Below, piece by piece: positions 11,649-18,515 of a stretch of 22,583 nucleotides of DNA. The notes beneath the pieces are model-generated. The model was not told the DNA's origin, did not search any database, and was given only the letters and a program-made list of their open reading frames with translations. This stretch comes from JAFGPJ01 sp964439135 (lineage in GTDB: Bacteria; Planctomycetota; Phycisphaerae; Sedimentisphaerales; Anaerobacaceae): NCBI GenBank assembly GCA_964439135.1, contig CAYTNN010000053.1, positions 1 through 22,583 on the forward strand, written 5' to 3'. How positions within the stretch are numbered: the stretch's first letter is position 1; each line of letters opens with the position of its first letter. Made by a program: the position numbers and the translations under genes.

Positions 11649-13784
11649 ATGCGAAATAGCGATAAACTTACATTACTCATAGAGCAGGCGTCTTTAGCAA
11701 TAAATACACTACGCCCGACAGATGTATCGGAGGTTAAGAACTTGCAGTTAATCCTCGACGAAATCAACCACGCTGTCGCCAAGATGAATCGTGGTCCTGT
11801 TAAGTTACCCGAACAGGCCAAGGATGCAAGTTCTGAGGCAACTGAGACGCCGGCGAAAGTACTCCAGCAGGAGGACGAAGATTCCGTTCGGTCGATAGAG
11901 GCGGTATCGCAGGTGGTCTGCAATTTTCAAAACTTGGCTGACCAAATTACTCAGACCGGTGCCGGTGCTGATTCGAAGCCTGCAGATACAGGTTCGTTCC
12001 CAACTGTCGAACCCGGACCGGAGGAAGCTACCGTTATTGATAAATACAAGCAAACACAGGACCAACTGAGGGAAAGTGAAGAAAAGTACCGAACGATTTT
12101 TGAAAACTCCGCTATTGCTATCATGATGGCCGATGAACAGGAACGACTCATTTCCTGGAATAAGTTTACGGAAAAACTACTTGGTATGAACGCCGAAGAT
12201 TTACATCTCAAGCCTGTGAAATCACTTTATCCCGACGGAGAATGGGTAAAAATAAGATCACGTAACATCAGACAAAAAAGCTTCGAAGCTCATCTGGAAA
12301 GCAAAATGGTTGCAAGAGATGGCCGGATGATTGATGTTGACATTTCACTTAGTGTGTTGAGAAATTTAGAAGGAAAAGTAATAAGTTCGATAGCAATCAT
12401 TAAGGATATCAGCGATCGCAAAGAGTCGGAGCGAGAATCGATTCTCGCCAAAAAAGAACTCGAAGAGGCAAACCGCAGACTCGAACAAGCTGTTGAGCAT
12501 GCAAATATGCTGACAAGGAAAGCAAAGGTTGCCAATAATGCCAAGAGTGAATTTCTCGCTAATATGAGCCATGAAATCCGAACGCCAATGAACGGCATTG
12601 TCGGCATGTTGACTCTGGCGCTTAATAAAGAGCGTGATGAAAAAATCCGTGAGTTTCTGACTATCGCCAAAACATGCGCCGATAACCTGCTAAAGTTGAT
12701 AAATGATATTTTGGATATATCAAAGGTCGAAGCTGGTAAGCTTGATGTTGAGATTATTGACTCCAGTGTAAGTGAGATCCTTAGCACTATTAATTCGAGT
12801 ATGCGTCCGATGGCCACTGAAAAAGGGATTAGCTTCGATATTGTTTTGATGACGGATGTCCCGGAAAATGTAAAGACCGATCCTGCAAGACTTAATCAGT
12901 GTCTGGTAAATCTGATTGGCAACTCTATCAAGTTTACTCAAACCGGGGGTGTAACAATTGAACTTTCTTTGGAGAAAATGGGGGATAAACCGTTTATTCG
13001 TTTCGATGTTGTTGATACCGGCATAGGTATTCCGATTGATAAACAACAGACTATCTTTGACAAGTTTACACAGGCCGATGGCAGTACAACACGTAAACAT
13101 GGTGGTACCGGCCTGGGGCTTGCTATCACAAAGCAGTTGGCTGAACTTCTCGGTGGAGACATTACGCTATTCAGCGAACCAGGCAAAGGTTCGACATTCT
13201 CACTGATTATTTCGGCTAACATTGATACCGTATCGGCCACCATGATAAGTAATGACAAGTGGAGAAAAAAAGACACAAAAGATGAAACATCCGATGAAAT
13301 CAACAATACTGCCGGTAAAATCTTGGTCGTCGAAGATGATTATGCCAATCAACAGGTTATTCTTGGCGTATTGGAAGAAACCAACTTCCAGGCAGAAATC
13401 GCCAACGATGGTATTGAAGCTGTGGATAAGGTAACAAGCGGTTCTTACGATTTGATATTTATGGATATGCAGATGCCGAAGATGAACGGTTACGATGCGA
13501 CGAAGCTCATTCGTAAAAAAGGTTATACACTGCCGATTATAGCCCTGACTGCTTACGCCATGAAAGGTGATGAGGAAAAGTGCCTAAATGCCGGATGTGA
13601 CGCATATCTGTCTAAGCCTGTTGATGCCGAAAAGCTGTTTAAAACACTCGGTGAGTTTCTGTCATTCGAGTCAGATTTTATGCTCGATGAAATTAACGCT
13701 GCCGAGAAAAGAGTTGACGAGCTAAGCAAACAGTTCTGCAATACGCACAAAGCAACCGTAAAAAGTATTAATAGCGAGGAATAA
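11649..13784 (+). CDS. Hybrid sensor histidine kinase (PAS-HisKA-HATPase-REC)
   Basis: This is a 711-residue cytoplasmic kinase without membrane spans. The N-terminal ~130 residues are unassigned. Then come a PAS domain (about 145-265, ending IIKDISDRKESE), a coiled linker, and HisKA with MSHEIRTPMNG and phospho-acceptor His308. The HATPase has NLIGNSIKFT (N box), DTGIGIP (G1), FDKFTQADGSTTRKHGGTGLGL (F/G2 region) and GKGSTFS. The C-terminal receiver starts at KILVVEDDYAN with acceptor Asp606 (FMDMQMPKMNGYDA), TAYA and SKPVD. A short coiled tail follows. All catalytic positions look intact. It presumably passes phosphate to its own receiver and, through a phosphotransfer partner not seen here, to the two receivers encoded next. 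ATG 11649 is preceded by AAGG. Stop and next start abut exactly. Confidence 0.93.
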   Translation: MRNSDKLTLLIEQASLAINTLRPTDVSEVKNLQLILDEINHAVAKMNRGPVKLPEQAKDASSEATETPAKVLQQEDEDSVRSIEAVSQVVCNFQNLADQITQTGAGADSKPADTGSFPTVEPGPEEATVIDKYKQTQDQLRESEEKYRTIFENSAIAIMMADEQERLISWNKFTEKLLGMNAEDLHLKPVKSLYPDGEWVKIRSRNIRQKSFEAHLESKMVARDGRMIDVDISLSVLRNLEGKVISSIAIIKDISDRKESERESILAKKELEEANRRLEQAVEHANMLTRKAKVANNAKSEFLANMSHEIRTPMNGIVGMLTLALNKERDEKIREFLTIAKTCADNLLKLINDILDISKVEAGKLDVEIIDSSVSEILSTINSSMRPMATEKGISFDIVLMTDVPENVKTDPARLNQCLVNLIGNSIKFTQTGGVTIELSLEKMGDKPFIRFDVVDTGIGIPIDKQQTIFDKFTQADGSTTRKHGGTGLGLAITKQLAELLGGDITLFSEPGKGSTFSLIISANIDTVSATMISNDKWRKKDTKDETSDEINNTAGKILVVEDDYANQQVILGVLEETNFQAEIANDGIEAVDKVTSGSYDLIFMDMQMPKMNGYDATKLIRKKGYTLPIIALTAYAMKGDEEKCLNAGCDAYLSKPVDAEKLFKTLGEFLSFESDFMLDEINAAEKRVDELSKQFCNTHKATVKSINSEE

Positions 13785-14234
13785 ATGGAAGTTGCCCGGG
13801 AAAATATGAGCGTACCTGAATCGGAAGGTAAGTCTAAACTAAAAATCCTGATTGTGGAAGACGATTTTGCCTCTTTCAAATTACTGGAGGAATATCTGTG
13901 CGAATACGGCGATTGTTCCGTAGCTGTTAATGGGGCCGAAACTGTTGAAGCATTTAAGGAGGCTTTAGATGAGGGTCAGCCATATGATGTGATATGTCTT
14001 GACATCATGCTGCCGGAAATGAATGGTCACCTTGCACTTGAAGAGATTTGCAAGATAGAGCGGGAATATGGAATAAGCGACTCTGACGGCGTCAAGGTAA
14101 TCATGACAACCGCTATAGACGACTCTGAGGATATTATTAAAGCATTTAAGGAGGGATGTAAAGCTTATATTGTCAAACCAATTATCAATGAAAAGCTTTT
14201 TGCAGAAATGCGAAAGCTTGGTCTTATTAAATGA
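13785..14234 (+). CDS. Stand-alone response regulator receiver protein 1
   Basis: This is a 149-residue CheY-like protein with a short charged N-terminal extension. The receiver has ILIVEDD (Asp26/Asp27), acceptor Asp73 in CLDIMLPEMNG, Thr109 in IMTTA and Lys131 in YIVKP, so phosphorylation residues are complete. There is no output domain. It starts on the base after the kinase stop, with GAGGA upstream, which indicates translational coupling. It is a paralogue of the next gene (same positions for all key residues). Output by protein contact, for example with the coiled-coil scaffold proteins or a motility target, is inferred. Confidence 0.92.
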   Translation: MEVARENMSVPESEGKSKLKILIVEDDFASFKLLEEYLCEYGDCSVAVNGAETVEAFKEALDEGQPYDVICLDIMLPEMNGHLALEEICKIEREYGISDSDGVKVIMTTAIDDSEDIIKAFKEGCKAYIVKPIINEKLFAEMRKLGLIK

Positions 14235-14270
14235 ATAGAACAAATTGAAATATAGTATAGGAGAAATAAA

Positions 14271-14717
14271 ATGGAAATTGCAGAAGAAAAAGCAAGCGAA
14301 TCAAAATCGCAAGAGCAGTCGAAGCTCAAGATGCTCATTGTGGAGGATGATTTCCCCTCATGCGAAGTATTAAAGGAGTATTTGTCTGAATACGGCGATT
14401 GCACTACTACTGCTAATGGGGCCGAGGGCGTTGAAGCATTTCGGAATGCATTGGATGCAGGTACGCCCTATGATCTTGTATGTCTCGACATCATGATGCC
14501 GGAGATGGATGGACATGAGGCTCTGAGAACTATTCGACAGATAGAACAAGATCGTGGCATACTTGACTCCAGCGGTGTAAGGGTAATTATGACAACCGCA
14601 AAGGACCGTTCCAGGGATATGATAAAAGCCTTCGATGAGGGCTGTGCGTCCTATATTGTTAAACCTATTGAACAGGAAAAACTTGTTGCAGAGATGCAAA
14701 AGCTTGACCTTATCTAA
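14271..14717 (+). CDS. Stand-alone response regulator receiver protein 2
   Basis: This is a 148-residue CheY-like protein. It has MLIVEDD (Asp26/27), acceptor Asp73 in CLDIMMPEMDG, Thr109 in IMTTA and Lys131 in YIVKPI. It starts at ATG 14271 with a strong AGGAG. It is clearly a tandem duplicate of the preceding gene, with matched indel-free spacing. The two differ mainly in the segments after the acceptor Asp (LALEEICKIEREYG against EALRTIRQIEQDRG), the face that usually contacts partners, so they may address different targets. The following gene encodes a coiled-coil protein 61 nt downstream. Confidence 0.92.
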   Translation: MEIAEEKASESKSQEQSKLKMLIVEDDFPSCEVLKEYLSEYGDCTTTANGAEGVEAFRNALDAGTPYDLVCLDIMMPEMDGHEALRTIRQIEQDRGILDSSGVRVIMTTAKDRSRDMIKAFDEGCASYIVKPIEQEKLVAEMQKLDLI

Positions 14718-14778
14718 GGATCCCAGAAACACAAAAGAATACATTTTGGGAACTATAATATTTGAAAGGAGAATACTA

Positions 14779-15897
14779 ATGGCTACGGAAACAACAGAAC
14801 AAAAAAGCCCGAATACGGATGAACTCACCAAAAACGAGCAAGTTGAGGAAAATATTGATCAGCATACTGACGAGTCAACAGTAGCAAATGAGCAGACCCG
14901 GCAGGAAGGTGCCGAAGGCGATGTGGCTGGAAAGGATGGTTTGCAGGAATATCGTGAACAACTTAAGCAACGTCTTGATGAAGAGTTGACTAATCTGGAG
15001 GCCACACAAGGCAAAGTCGTTGACCGACTCCAGGCCAATAACGAGGTTGACAATATCGCCGATAGTGACTTTCACATACTAAGTCTTGCGGATGTTTCAC
15101 AGGAAAGAGCTGACATCCTGTCAATTGTCAGGAGTCTCGAAAGACAAGCTGACACATCGTTTAAACTAAAGGATGTCCTTGAAACTGATATCGAGGCAGT
15201 GCAGAAAAAACTTTCTATAGAAATGGCCGCCCGTGCTGAACTGGAAGCAAAAGTCGAATCATTCGAAACAAGCTCTGGTTCAACCGCACAGTTACGCAAA
15301 GAAAACGCCTCTCTCATGGAAGAACGCGATAGGTTAGCTCACCTGCTTACAGAAATTCGGCCACAGCTTGAGTCAATCACTGAAGGACGTGATTCACTTG
15401 CCGAAGAGACGGCCTTTGCCCAAAAACGAGCACGGGAACTGGCTAGCAGGAAGGCCAACCTTGAAACCCAGGTCAAACGCCTTCAGGAAAAAGTTGCGGA
15501 TACCGATCGTCTGCGCGCCGAAGTGACTAAGGTAACAGATGAACGCCAGGTTCTGGCTGAACAGGTGCGACGTCTTATGGATCGTTTGGAAGAGGCCAAT
15601 AAGGTCAGAGATACACTTGAGGTAGATTTGGCTGCGTCTCATAAAGCCGTATGCGACCTGCGAAATGAAATGGAAAGCCTTCAGGATAAAGTCACTGGAG
15701 ATGGCAGCCAGGTGTCTGACCTGCGTAATAAACTTATTGCTCAGAGCACTGAACTGGCGGCAGCTAATGAGAAAATTCAGCAGGAAGTTGCCGCTCGCAG
15801 ACAAACCGAAGAGATGCTAAGGGAAATAAAGTCGCGATTGCTAAAACTATCCGAAAACAAGACCATCGCGGCGGCACTCGGTTTATCTCGTGGATAA
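14779..15897 (+). CDS. Long coiled-coil scaffold protein
   Basis: This 372-residue protein starts at ATG 14779 with AAAGGAG nine nt upstream; the longer open frame from 14635 overlaps the receiver gene and is rejected. Residues 1-60 are acidic and probably disordered. About 95-150 carry LADVSQERADILSIVRSLER and FKLKDVLETDIEAVQKKL, the module shared with the 3928 and 4993 proteins. A continuous coiled coil runs to about 335. The C-terminus, EVAARRQTEEMLREIKSRLL, is shared with the next protein. No enzyme motif, signal peptide or membrane span is seen. Being in the kinase/receiver operon suggests that its assembly or location is controlled by the phosphorelay. Confidence 0.85.
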   Translation: MATETTEQKSPNTDELTKNEQVEENIDQHTDESTVANEQTRQEGAEGDVAGKDGLQEYREQLKQRLDEELTNLEATQGKVVDRLQANNEVDNIADSDFHILSLADVSQERADILSIVRSLERQADTSFKLKDVLETDIEAVQKKLSIEMAARAELEAKVESFETSSGSTAQLRKENASLMEERDRLAHLLTEIRPQLESITEGRDSLAEETAFAQKRARELASRKANLETQVKRLQEKVADTDRLRAEVTKVTDERQVLAEQVRRLMDRLEEANKVRDTLEVDLAASHKAVCDLRNEMESLQDKVTGDGSQVSDLRNKLIAQSTELAAANEKIQQEVAARRQTEEMLREIKSRLLKLSENKTIAAALGLSRG

Positions 15898-15996
15898 TAG
15901 CCTCAAAGTTGCTGATCAGGTACAACGCAACTGTGGTGGATATCTGCCGCAAACTGCCTGTAGCAACAAAGGCTCTTATGAAAGGACGGTGTTCTA

Positions 15997-17169
15997 ATGG
16001 CCACAACAGAAATGACGCTGGACATATCAAGCGAAACAAACGACTTGTCTGATCAACAGGTTGATAGTGTTGCCGAGAATAACCGAAGCAAAGGTAATGT
16101 TTCTGCGGCGGCTTCTCAGGACGCAGCTGACATCCTGTCCATTCTCGATAGCCTGGGAGCACAGAAGCCGGCTACAGGCCAGTTGCCAAAAGACACCCCT
16201 CTTACTGCCGAAGAACAGGACAAACTTGCCGACTTGCTTGGAGATACCAAACCGAAAATTAAAGCAGAACCTAATGAGCAGGCCCAAATTTCAGAGCAGT
16301 TTTCTGCATCTGAGTTCGAGAATAAGGAAATCCAAGAAACAAAAACAGCCATTGAGACTCCGCTAAGCGATGCAGAGAAAAATGCCAAACAGACCGAGCC
16401 TCTTCAAACAGGATCAGATGTAATGACAGAGGGTCATGGGAATAAGGATAAATTAACATCTGTTCTCGATGCAATTCAGAATGAGACGTCTGATCAATCA
16501 AAAGCTCCTGTACCATCAGAGATTAAAGACAATTCACTACGAGAACAATCTTCTGCATCAGAACATACAGAACATATCGAGGCCAACTTTTCTAAACAAG
16601 AGCAAGCCAAACTCAATGATTTACTTACCAAGGCACAATCACAGATTGAAGCAGTAACTGCTGAGCGCGATACACTCAGCAAGGAATTGGTTTTTACCAG
16701 GGCCCTTGTTGAAGAACTCGATAATGACCAGCCTGATAATAAAGCTGAGAAGCCGAATCAGGCAAATAAGAACCGGGATATAGAACAGTTACGTTTAGAA
16801 CTCACTGAGATGACCAAATGGCATAAGACCCTGACTGTGCAGGCACAAAAACTGTTGAAACTTGTAGAAAACTCTCATGCGGAAAGTGAAACTCTTGAGG
16901 CGGACCTGACTCAAGCCCACGAAACTATATGTAATCTGAACAAGAAAGTGCAGACGCTGCAAGAGAAAGTTAAAGATTATGATAATATGAAAACCGATAT
17001 GCGTAATCAGCTTGTAGATCAAACTGCCATGCTGACGGCAACCCACGAAAAGCTACTACATGAAGTTTCTCAGCGAAGAAAGGGTGAGCAAATGCTGAGA
17101 AACATAAAATCACGCTTTGCACTATTAACACGAACCAAGTCCACTACCATCGGCTCAAACTACTGCTAG
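15997..17169 (+). CDS. Acidic coiled-coil scaffold protein, last gene of the island operon
   Basis: This 390-residue protein starts at ATG 15997 with AAAGGA upstream. The N-terminal 200 residues are acidic, low in hydrophobics and probably disordered, with DAADILSILDSLG as a weak echo of the DVS..ADILSIV..L module. About 200-365 is coiled coil (LNDLLTKAQSQIEAVTAERD onward). The end, EVSQRRKGEQMLRNIKSRFA, matches the C-terminus of the preceding protein. The gap to that gene is 99 nt. Its stop codon overlaps the end of a transposase remnant on the other strand, so the gene's last codons lie at the edge of an old insertion. Confidence 0.83.
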   Translation: MATTEMTLDISSETNDLSDQQVDSVAENNRSKGNVSAAASQDAADILSILDSLGAQKPATGQLPKDTPLTAEEQDKLADLLGDTKPKIKAEPNEQAQISEQFSASEFENKEIQETKTAIETPLSDAEKNAKQTEPLQTGSDVMTEGHGNKDKLTSVLDAIQNETSDQSKAPVPSEIKDNSLREQSSASEHTEHIEANFSKQEQAKLNDLLTKAQSQIEAVTAERDTLSKELVFTRALVEELDNDQPDNKAEKPNQANKNRDIEQLRLELTEMTKWHKTLTVQAQKLLKLVENSHAESETLEADLTQAHETICNLNKKVQTLQEKVKDYDNMKTDMRNQLVDQTAMLTATHEKLLHEVSQRRKGEQMLRNIKSRFALLTRTKSTTIGSNYC

Positions 17170-17333
17170 TTATTGCTTTGGTTAGTAACATCACAGGCGA
17201 CAATTATTTGGGCATCGCTGTCGACTGCAGCCTGAGCGTTACCGCGTACCAACTTTGCACCTTTGATGCTACTTTGGTTCTTCGTTGGTCTACCATTAAT
17301 CTCGTAAGTCTTTAATTTGCAATCATTAATCGT
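17166..17333 (-). pseudogene. Transposase fragment (IS1182-like)
   Basis: The minus-strand frame reads RGNAQAAVDSDAQIIVACDV followed by TNQSN. This matches the G.NAQAAVD....IIVA..VTN segment typical of IS1182-family DDE transposases. Only about 55 codons remain: a stop interrupts the frame at 17334-17336 and the other end stops at 17166. No terminal inverted repeats were recognised. It lies between the last island gene and the right tRNA repeat. The family name is from memory of the motif. Confidence 0.6.
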
Positions 17334-17364
17334 TTAGTAACAAACACTTACAAAGGGACGCTTC

Positions 17365-17406
17365 GGCTTATGAATCCCATGCTCTAACCAACTGAGCTAC
17401 GCCGCC
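17365..17406. repeat. Right copy of 42-bp direct repeat, truncated tRNA-Met 5' half
   Basis: This is a perfect repeat of 125-166, without a T arm or 3' acceptor, so it cannot make a tRNA. It runs from the anticodon stem to the acceptor 5' strand. Flanking bases differ on both sides (c versus g on the left, g versus a on the right), which defines the borders. Confidence 0.85.
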
Positions 17407-17686
17407 GAAAGCTCTATAAAGAGACGCCTTTCACTGCCGGAGGTATTTTCATTTTCCAAACGAAAACACGTTCGACCAAATTTTGTATTACTTGACATCG
17501 CCATGGAAAATGTTGCAGGAAAATTAGATGTATTTTGCAGCATTTTTGCGGCCGTTCGGTGAAAAATAGGCTTCGGCGTCGAATTTGTAGGCGCACAATA
17601 CTCAGGAAGAACTGAGGCCGGATAAGATATTCAGCCTCAGGCATACATTAGACGCCCGGCTTGGTGTCATCGCACGAATTGACAGT
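17407..17686. other. Flank beyond the island; no gene recognised
   Basis: This is the presumed original upstream region of tRNA-Met before insertion. On the minus strand TTATAG lies about 10 nt before the truncated tRNA half, but no good -35 was found. An inverted repeat CTGAGGC/GCCTCAG (17612-17618 and 17634-17640) has no T-run. The 76-codon minus frame here is unconvincing. Confidence 0.4.
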
Positions 17687-17905
17687 TTACGGAGCCGGGA
17701 AAAGCACATCTGGCTGTGGGCTGGGCGGGAAACATGAATAACCCTGCCGAAGTTCCTGCTTGACTACGTTGCCAAGTCTTTGATGTTCTGCTTCCATGTC
17801 GGCTACGATCGGATCAATGCATCCCGTAAGCGAGATGGCTAAAAAGATCGCAGTGGCGACTGTTAAGACTCTTGTCCTTATCGAACTATAATGGCTTTTC
17901 ATCAT
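17687..17905 (-). CDS. Small lipoprotein
   Basis: This 72-residue protein starts at ATG 17905 (or the adjacent ATG 17902), with AAGGGGAG upstream. The signal peptide has a basic n-region, a hydrophobic core (VLTVATAIFLAISLTG) and a lipobox LTGC, so the mature chain begins at Cys29. The mature part is about 44 residues: ADMEAEHQRLGNVVKQELRQ is helical and the end is Pro-rich. No family is recognised. It is probably an outer-membrane or periplasm-facing lipoprotein and belongs to the chromosomal flank rather than the island. Confidence 0.7.
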   Translation of the reverse strand: MMKSHYSSIRTRVLTVATAIFLAISLTGCIDPIVADMEAEHQRLGNVVKQELRQGYSCFPPSPQPDVLFPAP

Positions 17906-18433
17906 TCTCCCCTTATATCAAAATTAGTGATTTCTTTTGATTTCCAACGCTTTCGCTTTCAGTGACTGTCTGCGCACTATCGAGAAATTTGCCTCCTCCG
18001 TTGAGGTCAGATATGTCTCGGCACTCAGCATTAGGCAACGAGCCTAAGCAACAGTTGGTATAGCTCGGATGCTCGTTTAGTACATAGCGTCCTTCTCTTA
18101 AATAGAAGAGATTTAGGTATAGGAATCTACACTAACCACCCCAGCAAAGCTATTATAGCTTTATTATACCCGTTTGTGCTTAAAAGTCAAGTAAAAAGTA
18201 ACTCACACGCCGGGATTTGTTTCGGCGGAATACCCCGTTCAAGATATTTAACGGCTTATGATAATCCAAGCAGTCGGTTACAAGCTCTTGTTGTATAAGG
18301 AGCTGCGTCATTCTGAAATGCCAGGCTTGAATCAACTCAGTATCGTTAGCCCAGCACATTTTCCTCAAGCAAACCTGCGAAGATTTATTATTGCCGTACA
18401 TGGAATTTTTTTGGAGTTTGTCACCTGTTGTCC
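17906..18433. other. Long intergenic stretch without a supported gene
   Basis: The leader of the lipoprotein lies at the left. A 73-codon minus frame at 18180-18401 has no ribosome binding site and no domain pattern, so it is not called. Short inverted repeats around AAGCTATTATAGCTTT (18148-18163) could form a hairpin. Nothing else is recognised. Confidence 0.4.
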
Positions 18434-18474
18434 TATAAAAACAGGGCCTATGCCGAATTACTCAGCATAGGCCC
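18434..18474 (-). terminator. Intrinsic terminator of the LamG gene
   Basis: On the minus strand a perfect 10-bp stem GGGCCTATGC/GCATAGGCCC with an 11-nt loop (18444-18474) is followed by TGTTTTTAT (18436-18443). It begins 42 nt after the stop codon of the LamG gene. Confidence 0.88.
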
Positions 18475-18515
18475 CGAACTAACACAAGACCTGATGATAT
18501 TGGCTACAAACGTCT

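Larger units (their letters stand above)
125..17406. mobile_element. Putative tRNA-Met-integrated genomic island, about 17.3 kb
   Basis: The borders are two exact 42-bp copies of the tRNA-Met 5' half (125-166 and 17365-17406). All the unusual genes lie between them: the MamK-like gene, coiled-coil paralogues, signalling operon, repeated promoter modules and degraded mobile and transporter genes. Outside lie tRNA genes, a lipoprotein, a LamG protein and a cobalamin gene. No intact integrase was found. Many integrative elements recombine into tRNA genes, but most restore the 3' half; here the 5' half is duplicated. The alternative is a local rearrangement that copied part of the tRNA. Confidence 0.6.

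Noticed and set aside
14635..14778. N-terminal extension of the 14779 coiled-coil gene
   Set aside because: It overlaps the receiver gene ending at 14717, while ATG 14779 has a strong AAAGGAG.
125..17406. CRISPR array among the many repeats
   Set aside because: The repeats are either long in-frame coding duplications or two- to three-copy intergenic modules. No short repeat-spacer pattern is present.
17414..17644. 76-codon minus-strand frame next to the right tRNA repeat
   Set aside because: No start signal or family was found, and it crosses an inverted repeat. It is more likely non-coding flank.
18180..18401. 73-codon minus-strand frame before the LamG terminator
   Set aside because: No ribosome binding site or recognisable motif was found; a competing 70-codon frame exists on the other strand.
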